Below are positions 1-8,163 of a stretch of 37,124 bases of DNA, in pieces. The stretch is from Nitrosovibrio sp. Nv4 (GTDB lineage: Bacteria > Pseudomonadota > Alphaproteobacteria > Acetobacterales > Acetobacteraceae), in the NCBI GenBank assembly GCA_943330455.2, contig CALQHT020000022.1:1-37124 (forward strand), written 5' to 3'. How positions within the stretch are numbered: position 1 is the stretch's first letter; each line of letters starts with the position of its first letter. The notes below the pieces were generated by a model. The model was not told the origin of the DNA and made no database searches. It saw nothing but the letters and a program-made list of their open reading frames with translations. Both the position numbers and the translations under genes were made by a program.

Positions 1-87
1 GACCAGCACCTGTAATGCCTGCTGCCGCTGAGATTCGGTAAGACCAGCGATCCCGTCAAGCCACGCTTCGAATGCAGTCGCTTCCAT
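1..87 (-). CDS. Transposase, N-terminal fragment (partial at window edge)
   Basis: An ATG at 87 on the minus strand opens 29 codons that run off the left edge without a stop. The peptide begins MEATAFEAWLDGIAGL and continues with a TESQRQQAL stretch. This resembles the short leader (…DWL..I..LT..QR…L) that precedes the zinc ribbon in IS1595/ISXO2-type transposases. That resemblance is by memory of the family, and no zinc ribbon or catalytic residue is inside the window. A G-rich tract directly upstream (positions 91-98 on the plus strand as C's) is the only candidate ribosome binding site. It could belong to another IS family, and only the transposase nature is moderately likely. Confidence 0.5.
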   Translation of the reverse strand, partial: MEATAFEAWLDGIAGLTESQRQQALQVLV

Positions 88-114
88 GCTGCCCCCCCGC
101 CGGTGGCATCCTAG
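1..114 (-). mobile_element. End of an insertion sequence (IS1595-like?), cut by window edge
   Basis: The first 87 bases encode the start of a transposase-like protein reading out of the window. Immediately to its right lies a frame that matches the C-terminal part of a PstS-type protein and is closed by an in-frame TAG at 112-114. The simplest reading is that an IS element has inserted into the pstS-like gene and that its end lies somewhere between about 88 and 117. The exact terminal repeat and target duplication cannot be defined because only one end is visible. Confidence 0.55.
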
Positions 115-117
115 CCG

Positions 118-465
118 ATTTCAACAAATACCGCTATAAGAGCCAAAAACAAGTCGGGGAAAGCGGTAAGCGCGGACCTTGCTTCGCTGCGCGCCACGGT
201 GGCCCAGGTGGATTGGGCGGCGACACCGGGAATGGCGCCGAAACTGCTCGATCTGTCGGGGGGGCGGACATGGCCCATCGTGCTGGCGAGCTACGCGCTG
301 ATTCAGCAAAATCCGGCCGATCAGGCGCGTGGTGCGGCGGTGCGAAAGTTCCTGAAATTCGCCGTCTCCGAGGGGACTGAAGCCGCGGCTCTGGCCTTCG
401 CGGCCGATCTGCCGGCGGGGCCGCGTGCCGCGGTGTTGGCACTGCTCGAACGACAAAGCACCTGA
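118..465 (+). pseudogene. pstS: 3' remnant of a PstS-like phosphate-binding protein gene, truncated by the IS
   Basis: From about 118 one frame reads continuously to TGA at 463-465 and contains IRAKNKSGKAVSADLASL, then VDWAATPGM and a GGRTWPIVLASYALIQQ block. These match the C-terminal lobe of periplasmic phosphate-binding PstS proteins, which typically show NKSGK..V.P, DW…PG and a SWPI…T(F)I..H signature. The remnant has about 115 residues, whereas PstS has about 340, so the signal peptide and phosphate-binding N-terminal lobe are missing. An in-frame TAG at 112-114 separates it from the IS. An ATG at 199 could start an 88-residue product but would not give a working binding protein. No pstCAB genes follow. 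PstS ancestry is likely; a broader extracellular solute-binding relative is possible. Confidence 0.7.
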
Positions 466-611
466 CCGCGCATGAATGATGACCATTCACCTCCAGGCCG
501 GGACAATGCCCGTGCACCACCCAATCGGGCTGGCATCGCTATCCGGTGCGGTCGACCGACCGGGGTCGGACCGCTCGATTCAGATCTTCACGCACTAAAG
601 GGATCCAGGAC

Positions 612-1958
612 ATGCCGAGTGTAAACGCCGGGCCCCGCCTCGACCGATTGCCGATATCCCGCTTTCACAGACGGGTCTTCGCGCTGGTCGGCATTGGGAT
701 GTTCCTCGACGGATTCGACATCTATCTCGCGGCCACGGTGTTGGGCGCGACGTTGCAATCCAATTTCGCGACGATGGAACAGGCCGCGTTGTTCGTGTCG
801 TCCACATTCGTGGGGATGATGCTGGGCAGCCTGATCGCGGGCTTCGTCGGCGATCGTTACGGCCGTTGTTTCACCTACCAGATCAACCTTGCTCTGTTCG
901 GGTTCGCGTCCCTGGCGGCCGGGTTCTCCCCCAACATGGAGACGCTGATCATCATGCGGTTCTTCATGGGCCTGGGTCTGGGCGCGGAGAACGTGGTCGG
1001 CTACTCGACCCTGACCGAGTTCATCCCCGCCCGCTCCCGCGGTCGCTGGTTGGGCTTCATGGCGATGATCGTCAGCCTGGGTCTGCCGACGTCCATCCTG
1101 CTCAGCACCTACCTGATCCCGACGCATGGCTGGCGGATCATGTTTTTCATCGGCGGCGTCGGCGGTCTGCTGGTGTGGTGGATCCGCAAGCGCTTGCCTG
1201 AAAGCCCGCGCTGGCTGGAATCGGTGGGTCGCGACAAGGAGGCCGAGGCGTTGCTGCGCGAGGTCGAGTCGGAAGCAACGGTGGATCTGACGCGCATCAA
1301 TCCAGCAGATATCGGGCCCGCACCGTCCCGCTCGCTGTCCACCTTGTTTAAGCCGCCGTTGCTGCGCCGCGTCATCGTCGGCAGCATTACCCTGATCATC
1401 ATCAATGCCGTGGTGCATGGTTTCGTGACCTGGCTTCCCACCTTCTTCATCCGACAAGGCATGTCGCTGACATCCGCCTTTAATTTTGCGCTGGTCATGT
1501 CGCTGGGCGCTCCGATCGGTGCGCTGTTCGCCGCCGCGGCGGCCGATCGGTTGGGGCGCAAATCCACCGTGGCTCTGGCCTGCATCGTGGCCATCGTGGT
1601 CGGGTACTACTATCCCGGCATCAAGGACCCGGTGCTGCTGCCGGTGGTCGGGATGCTGCTGACTTCGGCGATCTTCACGCTGATGGCTATGCTGTTCGGG
1701 ATCTACATCCCCGAATTGTTCCCCACAGAGATCCGCCTGCGCGCTGCCGGCATCTGCAACACGTTCGGACGCGGAGCCACCATCGTTACCCCCTTCATCG
1801 TGATTGCGCTGTTCGATTCGGATGGGATCGCCGGGGTTATCATGGCGATGACAGGATTGCTGAGCCTGTTGGCCTTGGTGGTTCTGCTGTTCGGGGTCGA
1901 ACCACGCCAGCGTGGCCTGGAGGAGTTGACCGCGGCCAACTCCGTCCCGGCGAAGTAG
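612..1958 (+). CDS. MFS transporter, aromatic-acid/metabolite:H+ symporter-like
   Basis: This 448-residue protein has the length and hydrophobic pattern of a 12-helix major facilitator. The loop 2-3 signature appears at residues 77-86 (GFVGDRYGRC) and its half-repeat as ADRLGRKS in the second half. A FLDGFD motif in helix 1 (residues 31-36) is the DGxD feature typical of the aromatic acid:H+ symporter family (PcaK, BenK), so a proton-coupled carboxylate or aromatic acid is a likely substrate. The RIRKRLPESPRW-like loop after helix 6 is also usual for this group. The ATG at 612 is chosen because AAAGGGA lies 8-10 bases upstream; an upstream ATG at 546 would add an arginine-rich, implausible leader. 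It stands alone between gaps. Substrate identity is inference. Confidence 0.85.
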   Translation: MPSVNAGPRLDRLPISRFHRRVFALVGIGMFLDGFDIYLAATVLGATLQSNFATMEQAALFVSSTFVGMMLGSLIAGFVGDRYGRCFTYQINLALFGFASLAAGFSPNMETLIIMRFFMGLGLGAENVVGYSTLTEFIPARSRGRWLGFMAMIVSLGLPTSILLSTYLIPTHGWRIMFFIGGVGGLLVWWIRKRLPESPRWLESVGRDKEAEALLREVESEATVDLTRINPADIGPAPSRSLSTLFKPPLLRRVIVGSITLIIINAVVHGFVTWLPTFFIRQGMSLTSAFNFALVMSLGAPIGALFAAAAADRLGRKSTVALACIVAIVVGYYYPGIKDPVLLPVVGMLLTSAIFTLMAMLFGIYIPELFPTEIRLRAAGICNTFGRGATIVTPFIVIALFDSDGIAGVIMAMTGLLSLLALVVLLFGVEPRQRGLEELTAANSVPAK

Positions 1959-2252
1959 TGGATACGATGGTTCCGATGATCGCACTCCTGGAAATGGGGC
2001 CGAGTGAGCCAATGGCTCGCGGTCTATCGGTCCTCGCCGATGGGAGATGTCAAAAGAGTTCAAGGCAAGCCGTCGTCGCGGCTGCATTAAACTCATCTGC
2101 AACGGATTTCCCGATATATGCCGGTCCGTGCGACACGGCAGTGCTGGGACTTGTCCGATCTCTATGACGATGTTTGAAACCATGCTAACCGGCAAACGCC
2201 CTGAGTATGCGGTGTGGTCCCCGCCCGGGGCCGTCTTTTGGAGGCTTCGGCC

Positions 2253-2669
2253 ATGCAATCAATGCTGTTCCTCGCACAACTGATCGGTCCATGCTTGCTT
2301 GTGATATCGATCTCGATGCTGTCACGTCGGGAGGCGATGATCTCGTTGGTCGAGACCATGATGCAGAATCCGCCATTACTGTTCGTCCTTGGGGTGATTC
2401 AGTTGCTCGGCGGTTCCGCGATCGTTCTGACGCAGGATGCGTCGGATGGCGCGACATTGCCGCTGGTGCTGACCATGATCGGTTGGTGGCTGATGATCCG
2501 CGCGGTCCTGCTGATGTTTCTGTCCCAGGACGCGCTGTGGGCGCTGTTCGACGCGATGGAACTGAAGAAATATTACTACGCTTCCAATGTCATGGGCCTG
2601 GTTCTTGGCGGCTATCTCACCTATGCCGGGTTTGGTGGGGTTCTGGGTCTACCGCATTACCTCGGGTGA
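2253..2669 (+). CDS. Small four-helix membrane protein of unknown function
   Basis: The 138-residue product has four predicted hydrophobic segments at about residues 3-22, 39-60, 67-88 and 108-133, with short charged loops. No enzymatic motif or signal-peptide cleavage site is visible. The ATG at 2253 is preceded by GGAG at 2240-2243, a well placed ribosome binding site, while an upstream in-frame start at 2214 has none. The protein is of the size of small inner-membrane proteins of unknown function common in alphaproteobacteria. I do not recognise the family. It is separated by about 290 bases from the MFS gene and by about 400 from sseA, so it is probably transcribed alone. Confidence 0.7.
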   Translation: MQSMLFLAQLIGPCLLVISISMLSRREAMISLVETMMQNPPLLFVLGVIQLLGGSAIVLTQDASDGATLPLVLTMIGWWLMIRAVLLMFLSQDALWALFDAMELKKYYYASNVMGLVLGGYLTYAGFGGVLGLPHYLG

Positions 2670-3074
2670 TGCCCGGCGAGCGCGAAACGTCATTCGTTTT
2701 GCGCTCGTTGGGGCCTGTGACCACGCCGCGAACGGTTGGGCCGTCGATACAAATGGGTCTCGTCATTGCCGCGCTCGACCCGGCAACCCACGCCGTGACG
2801 GCGAGGGGCGGATGGCCGGATGAAGTCCGGCAACGATGGTGAGGTGACGCAACCGGGCAATGGTTTGGGCGGTTGGCCTAACCGTGAACCTCACGCCGAC
2901 GCCTCCCGACGGACTTGTCCTTGTCGGTTCTCCTGATCGTGCCCCTTGCCCGCGTTCCACATCCGGGAAACGCCCCGGTTTCGGCCGGACAGACCACATC
3001 CGGCCATCCCCCCGATTGACACCCCACCCTCAAAAGCCACACTCCGGCTCCGCTGACCGACCAAGGGGGAACGC
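2670..3074 (+). other. Gene-free gap holding a degenerate dispersed repeat
   Basis: No convincing coding frame is present in these 405 bases. The first half holds a decayed copy of the dispersed palindrome (2760-2843, with its outer arm reaching about 2880). The second half precedes sseA and ends with the AAGGGGGA ribosome binding site at 3063-3070. No SAM-type riboswitch fold was recognised before the sseA-metC pair. Confidence 0.6.
2760..2843. repeat. Dispersed palindromic repeat, copy A (degenerate)
   Basis: The copy starts with CGTCATTGCCGCGCTCGACC and ends with AGTCCGGCAACGATGGTGAG, so the two arms are imperfect inverted repeats of each other. It belongs to the family repeated near 12266, 13659, 16514, 25131, 29598, 30961 and 32293. 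The right outer arm (CAATGGTTTGGGCGGTTGG, 2859-2877) matches the outer arm of copy H. Confidence 0.75.
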
Positions 3075-3920
3075 ATGGGGCCGCTGGTAACCACCGACTG
3101 GCTTGCCGGGGAACTCGGCAAGGCCGACCTGATCGTCTTCGACGCCACCAAATACCTGCCGAATGAGAACCGCGACGGAAAGGCGGAGTTCCTGACCGCC
3201 CATATCCCGGGCGCGCGGTATTTTGACATCGATGAGGTCGCCGATCAGGACACCGAGCTGCCGCACATGGTCCCCACCCCCGGCCGTTTCGCGAAACTCC
3301 TCGGCGGTATGGGCGTCGGCAATTCCAGCCGTGTGGTGTTCTACGACCAGAAGGGCCTGGCCTCGGCCGCGCGCGGCTGGTGGCTCATGAGCCTGTACGG
3401 CCATGACAACGCGGCCGTGCTGGATGGCGGATTGCCGAAATGGGTGCGCGAGCAGCGCCCAACCGCATCCGGCCAGCCCGCCGCCCCGGTCTCGGCAAGC
3501 TTTCGCCCCGATTATCGGCCGATGCGGCTGCGGGGCGTCGGCGACCTGATCCGCAATGTCGCGACCCAATCCGAACTGGTGCTGGATGCGCGCGCCGCCG
3601 GACGCTTCACCGGCGCGACGCCCGAGCCTCGGGCCGGGATGCGCAGCGGCCATATGCCTGGGTCGGCCAACATTCCCTACACCGATCTGCTGAATACTGA
3701 CGGCACCTTCAAGCCAATCGCCGATCTGAAGGCCCGCTTCGCCGCCGCCGGCGTCGATGGCGCCCGCCCCGTGGTGACAAGCTGCGGCTCCGGCGTCACC
3801 GCCTGCATCCTGACCCTGGGTTTGCGCCTGTCCGGCCTGCCCGAAGGTGCCGTCTATGACGGGTCCTGGACCGAATGGGGCGGACGGTCCGACACTCCCG
3901 TGGAGAGCAACCAGGCATGA
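3075..3920 (+). CDS. sseA: Thiosulfate/3-mercaptopyruvate sulfurtransferase
   Basis: The 281-residue protein has two tandem rhodanese domains, roughly residues 1-130 and 150-281. The N-terminal domain keeps the structural HIPGARYFD motif. The C-terminal domain carries the active-site loop CGSGVT with Cys237. CG(S/T)GVT is the loop of mercaptopyruvate sulfurtransferases, whereas thiosulfate rhodaneses have CRKGVT, so 3-mercaptopyruvate is the more likely sulfur donor. The enzyme forms a cysteine persulfide and pyruvate and passes sulfur to thiols or cyanide. The start has AAGGGGGA just upstream. The stop codon overlaps the metC start (ATGA at 3917-3920), so both are translated from one message, which fits a shared role in cysteine-linked sulfur metabolism. 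Confidence 0.92.
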   Translation: MGPLVTTDWLAGELGKADLIVFDATKYLPNENRDGKAEFLTAHIPGARYFDIDEVADQDTELPHMVPTPGRFAKLLGGMGVGNSSRVVFYDQKGLASAARGWWLMSLYGHDNAAVLDGGLPKWVREQRPTASGQPAAPVSASFRPDYRPMRLRGVGDLIRNVATQSELVLDARAAGRFTGATPEPRAGMRSGHMPGSANIPYTDLLNTDGTFKPIADLKARFAAAGVDGARPVVTSCGSGVTACILTLGLRLSGLPEGAVYDGSWTEWGGRSDTPVESNQA

Positions 3921-5113
3921 CCGACACACCGAAGCGCGGCTTCCGCACCAAGCTCGCGCATACCGCCCGCCGCACCAAGCACGAGCACGGCTTCGTCAAT
4001 CCGCCGCTTTTGCGCGGGTCCACCGTGCTGGTGCCGACCGTCGCGCAACGTCAGGCGATGCAGGCCCAGCGCGGGGAGCGGGTGCTGACCTACGGCGTCG
4101 GCGGCTCTCCCACGCATTGGGCGCTGGAAGACATGATCGCCGAAGTCGAGGGCGGGACGCGCTGTTATATCGTGTCGTCCGGTCTGGCCGCGGTGACGAC
4201 GCCGTTGCTGGCCTTCCTGAAGGCGGGCGATCATTGCCTGATGCCGGATCACGTCTACGGTCCGGCGCGCAATTTTGCCGGCGGACTGCTGCAACGCTAT
4301 GGGGTGGAAACGACGTTCTACGATCCCGGGGTCGATGAAGCCGGTCTGGCGGCGCTGATGCGGCCCAACACCACGGTCGTCTATACCGAAAGCCCCGGCA
4401 GCCATACGTTTGAGGTGCAGGACGTCCCCGCCATCGCCCGCGCCGCTCATGCCGGTGGGGCAAAGGTGCTTATGGACAATACCTGGGGCATCCATCACTT
4501 CCAGCCGTTCAAGCATGGCGTCGATGTCTCGATCCAGGCGGCGACGAAGTATCCGGCCGGGCACTCCGACATCCTGATCGGCAGCATCACCGTCAACAAC
4601 GAGGCCGACTGGCAGACCCTGCACGCTACGGCTCGCGGGCTCGGCCAGTATGCCAGCCCGGACGATTGCTGGCTGACCTTGCGTGGCATGCGGACCATGG
4701 GCATCCGCCTGCAAACCCAGATGGACGCGGCGATGCTCGTCGCGCATTGGCTGCGCCAGCGGCCGGAGGTGGCTCAGGTGCTGCATCCCGGCCTGCCCGG
4801 CGCGCCCGGCCACGATTTGTGGCGGCGCGATTTCACCGGCTCCTGCAGCCTGTTCGGCGTGGAGTTCAAGCCGGAATTCGCGCCGGAAGCGACCCATGCC
4901 TTCGTGGAGGCGCTGGAATTGTTCGGTATCGGCGCGTCCTGGGGCGGATATGAGAGCCTGGCCGTGCCGACGACCGGCTTCATCACGCGCACGGCCGGAT
5001 CGGGGACATTCACCGGCCCAGTCGTCCGCCTTCATATCGGGTTGGAGGATGTGGACGATCTGCTGGCCGACCTGGATCAGGGCCTGGCCGTCATGCGGCG
5101 CTTTGGGAAGTAG
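3917..5113 (+). CDS. metC: Cystathionine beta-lyase (PLP-dependent trans-sulfuration enzyme)
   Basis: The 398-residue product is a Cys/Met-metabolism PLP enzyme of fold type I. Visible landmarks are the early YGVGGSPTHWALE block (residues 59-71), SSGLAA near the phosphate-binding site (87-92), MDNTW with Asp187, which contacts the pyridine nitrogen, and the Schiff-base lysine Lys211 in ATKYPAGHSD. YGVGGSPTH and YPAGHSD are the versions seen in alphaproteobacterial MetC. The enzyme cleaves cystathionine to homocysteine, pyruvate and ammonia for methionine synthesis and can also release H2S from cysteine. Its ATG overlaps the sseA stop; in-frame starts further upstream would lie within sseA. 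Length is normal for the family. Confidence 0.92.
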   Translation: MTDTPKRGFRTKLAHTARRTKHEHGFVNPPLLRGSTVLVPTVAQRQAMQAQRGERVLTYGVGGSPTHWALEDMIAEVEGGTRCYIVSSGLAAVTTPLLAFLKAGDHCLMPDHVYGPARNFAGGLLQRYGVETTFYDPGVDEAGLAALMRPNTTVVYTESPGSHTFEVQDVPAIARAAHAGGAKVLMDNTWGIHHFQPFKHGVDVSIQAATKYPAGHSDILIGSITVNNEADWQTLHATARGLGQYASPDDCWLTLRGMRTMGIRLQTQMDAAMLVAHWLRQRPEVAQVLHPGLPGAPGHDLWRRDFTGSCSLFGVEFKPEFAPEATHAFVEALELFGIGASWGGYESLAVPTTGFITRTAGSGTFTGPVVRLHIGLEDVDDLLADLDQGLAVMRRFGK

Positions 5114-5124
5114 GCGCGGGTTGC

Positions 5125-5130
5125 TATAAT
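5125..5130 (+). promoter_or_regulatory. Possible -10 element directly before the Uma2-family gene
   Basis: A perfect TATAAT hexamer ends six bases before the ATG at 5137. If used, transcription would start at or next to the start codon and give a leaderless message. The matching -35 position (about 5102-5107, TTTGGG) is weak, and the gene has no good Shine-Dalgarno site, so the assignment is tentative. Confidence 0.3.
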
Positions 5131-5136
5131 AAGAGC

Positions 5137-5706
5137 ATGAGCGCGTCACTGAAACCAATCTGGACGGTGGAGACGTTCCTGGCCTGGGAACGGGAACAGG
5201 AACTGCGTTACGAGTTCGACGGGTTTGCGGCCCACGCGATGGTTGGGGGGAGTGTCGAACATAGCGTGATCGGCACAAACCTCGTCCGCGCGCTGGAAGA
5301 CCGGTTGCGTGGGAAGCCCTGCCGCGCGTTCCGGGGTGATTTGAAGATCGTGGTGAACGGGCGGGTGCGTTACCCGGACACCATGGTGACCTGTTCGTCC
5401 GTCCCACGCGGATCGGACATCATCCCCGAACCGGTCGTCGTCTTCGAGGTCATCTCTCCCAGCACCCAGCGCACCGACCGGATCGCCAAGAACCACGAAT
5501 ATCGGGCCACCGCCTCGATCCAGCGCTACGTCCTGCTGGAACAGGCGGAAATGGCCGCGACCGTCTTTGCCCGCAGCGCCGATGACTGGGTGGGACGGGT
5601 GGTGTCCGGCGATGTCGTCCTCGCAATGCCGGAAATCGGTGTCGAACTGCCGCTTGCCGCGCTCTATGCCGGGGTCGAGTTCCCACCGGATGACGCGCCC
5701 GGGTAG
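5137..5706 (+). CDS. Uma2-family (DUF820) putative endonuclease
   Basis: The 189-residue protein has the layout of Uma2/DUF820 proteins, which have a restriction-endonuclease-like PD-(D/E)XK fold. It has YEFDG near residues 25-29, RYPD with Asp81, then VVFEVISPST with Glu104 followed by the SPS/T turn, and Lys118 in the helix after it. These are the acidic and lysine positions expected for the nuclease core. The family is abundant in cyanobacteria and scattered in other bacteria; its biological role is not firmly known and many copies behave like mobile or selfish genes. It starts 23 bases after metC, so it may be co-transcribed, but a TATAAT just before the ATG suggests an own promoter. No partner gene is visible. 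Confidence 0.85.
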   Translation: MSASLKPIWTVETFLAWEREQELRYEFDGFAAHAMVGGSVEHSVIGTNLVRALEDRLRGKPCRAFRGDLKIVVNGRVRYPDTMVTCSSVPRGSDIIPEPVVVFEVISPSTQRTDRIAKNHEYRATASIQRYVLLEQAEMAATVFARSADDWVGRVVSGDVVLAMPEIGVELPLAALYAGVEFPPDDAPG

Positions 5707-5737
5707 AGACACGCCGCATTCACCCGTCTCAGCGATG

Positions 5738-5860
5738 GAGAATCTTCTCCACTGCCCCTTGCGGGAGGGGGCTGGGGGGAGGGGGTTCACCCGCACGGAT
5801 GTGGCATGCAACCCCTCCTCCCGCCCCCTCCCGCAAGGGGAGGAGAAGAATTTTCTCCCC
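5738..5860. repeat. GC-rich inverted repeat (CCCCTTGCGGG family)
   Basis: The left arm at 5744-5786 begins CTTCTCCACTGCCCCTTGCG. The right arm at 5810-5848 ends CCCGCAAGGGGAGGAGAAG and is its imperfect reverse complement, so the unit can fold into a hairpin of about 35-40 pairs. It fills the gap between the Uma2 gene and comEC. A second unit of the same family lies at 33159-33372. Confidence 0.75.
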
Positions 5861-5949
5861 CGCCGATACGGACAACCACCAAAGCCCGGTCGCGGCCCAG
5901 GGCCCGGTCGTTCACCAGATGGTGACGCATCGCCGGGTAATCTCCTCCC

Positions 5950-8096
5950 ATGCGGCGGACATGGGATGCCCTGACATCGGCCTGGACCTGGCTGCTGGCC
6001 GAACTGGACGGCGAGCGGGGCCGCTTTGCGTTGTGGTTGCCGGTGTTGCTGGCCGCCGGGGTGCTGACCTATTTCAGCCTCCGCATCGAACCGCCTCCCT
6101 GGCTGGGTGCCGCCGTCGCCGCCCCCGCCTTTGTCCTGGCCTGGCTCTGCCGCCGTTGGGTCTGGCCGTGGTTCTCGATCACCCCCGTTGGCTGCTTTTC
6201 CCTCGGCTTCGCGGTCGCCCAACTTGCCACCTGGCACGCGCCGCCGGTCGAGACCGCGCTGCTGCCCACCACCGCCACCTGGCTGTCCGGCCGGGTGTCT
6301 CGGTCGAAATCCTGCCGGATGGCCGCCGCATCACCCTGGACCGCGTCCATCTGGACAAAACGGACCAGGGTCTGGCGCGCACCGTCCGCGTGCGGTTGCG
6401 TCCGCATGACCCCGTGACCCTGGCCACCGGCGATACCGTCCGGGTGCGCGCGATGATCCGCGCGATCGGGCCGCCCACCCATCCCGGAGGCTGGGACCAG
6501 CAACGAGACGCCTTTTTCTCCGGCCTCGGCGGTTCCGGCTACGCGCTGGGCGAGGTCGAACTTGTGGCGCAAGCCATCCCCTGGGGCCCCCTGGATGCGA
6601 TGCAAAGACTGCGAGAGGCGATGGCCGATCGCATCGCCGCCGCGATTCCGGGCGCATCCGGCCAGGTCGCGGTGGGCGTGCTGTTGGGCAACCAGACCGG
6701 CATCGCTCCGGCGGACATGGTCGCCTTCCGCGAGTCCGGCCTGGCGCATATCCTGTCCGTCTCCGGGCTGCATCTGGCGATCGTGATCGGCACGATCATG
6801 ACCTTGATGCGCTGGGGCTTCGCGCTGTCCGAGCATGCCAGCCTGCACTGGCCAACAAAGCAGTTGTCGGCCCTGATCGCTCTGGCGGTCGGCGGGTTCT
6901 ACACCGTGCTGACCGGCTTGCAGGTGCCAATGCTGCGCTGCTTCCTGATGGCCTGCCTGGTTACCCTGGCGCTGCTGGCCGGCCGCCGGCCGTTCTCCCT
7001 GCGCGGCCTTTCCATCGTGGCGACCGCCGTGATCCTGACCAGCCCCAGCCAGGTCATCGGCGCCTCCATGCAAATGAGCTTCTCCGCCGTGCTGGCCCTG
7101 ATCGCCGGGTTCGAGGCGCTGCGTCCGGTCATCCAGCGCCTGCGGGGCGAAAGTCGAGCGCGGCGGATTGGCGTGGAACTGGTGGGGCTGGCGCTGACGA
7201 GCGCGCTGGCCGGGACCGCCTCGATGCCGTTCGGCGCGTATCATTTCGGGCGGATCCAGCTCTATTATATAGTGTCGAACATGGTGGCGGTGCCGCTGAC
7301 CAGCTTCCTGGTCATGCCGGCCGGCATGCTGGCCCTGCCGCTGATGCTGGTGGACCTGGAATGGATCGCCCTGATCCCGGTGAATTGGGGCATCGAGGCA
7401 ACGCTTGCCATCGCCCGATTCACAGCGTCCTTGCCGGCCGCCACCTTGGATGTGCCACACATGCCCGGTTGGGGCCTGGCGGTTCTGGCGTTCGGCCTCG
7501 CCTGGCTGGGACTGTGGAAGACCCGCATCCGGCTGGCCGGATTGCTGGCGATCGGCATCGGCGTGGCCTCCCCCGCCATGCAACGGGCGCCCGATATCCT
7601 GGTGTCCGGCGACGGGCGCGTGATCGCGGTGCGCACCGAGTCCGGTGTGTACGCCCAGCAATTGCGCGGCGGCAGCGCCTTCACCCGCGATTCCTGGCTC
7701 CATTTCTGGGCCGACCAGACCGCCCGCCCGTTTCCCACCGAAGGCAGAACCGCCGCCGGCACCATCGCCTGCACCCCGAACACCTGTCTGCTGCATCCCG
7801 TCCCCAACGCGCCTGGCGCCTTGCTTGTCCGCGGCAACGGGCCGGTCGAGGGATGCGCCGAAGCCTCGGTGATCGTGTCGGCGGAACCGGCCCGCGGCCT
7901 GTGTTCTCGCCCGTGGCCCGCCCTGGTCGACCGGTTCACGGTTTGGCGCGACGGACCGACCGCCATCTGGCTGGAACCCAACGGTGCCCGCATTCTGACC
8001 GACCGGGCCGACCGAGGCGCCCGCCCTTGGGTGCCGCCGCCTCCACAGCCCCGCCCACGTTCGGCGCCCACCTTGCCGCTGGCCCCGTCGGAGTAA
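5950..8096 (+). pseudogene. comEC: ComEC/Rec2-family DNA-uptake channel gene with a one-base frameshift
   Basis: Two frames together make one ComEC-like protein of about 715 residues. The first runs from ATG 5950 and encodes the N-terminal membrane helices (WLPVLLAAGVLTYFSLRIEP) up to TATWLSGRV near 6297. The second continues from there with VSVEILPDGRRITLDRV, the soluble DUF4131-type domain, then the multi-helix competence domain with the family motif HILSVSGLHLAI, and ends at 8096. Adding one G at about 6295-6298 restores SGRVVSVEIL across the junction. ComEC forms the inner-membrane channel for single-stranded DNA in natural transformation. The C-terminal domain lacks visible metallo-beta-lactamase histidines, as in several alphaproteobacterial relatives. 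The lesion could be a true inactivation or a sequencing error. Confidence 0.85.
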
Positions 8097-8163
8097 TAGA
8101 TATCGCGTCGACCCTGCATGCGAGAGTAGATCGTTCTCCAACTACACGGTTCGGGAGCCAATC

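Noticed and set aside
588-2258. Long antisense open frame opposite the MFS gene
   Set aside because: Composition is His/Gln/Asp/Arg-rich with no family signature; it mirrors the codon bias of a real gene in high-GC DNA.
2846-3074. SAM riboswitch before sseA-metC
   Set aside because: No conserved riboswitch core or pairing pattern was found in the leader.
6069-8141. 690-codon antisense frame opposite comEC
   Set aside because: Gln/Gly/Arg/His-rich shadow peptide with no family resemblance.
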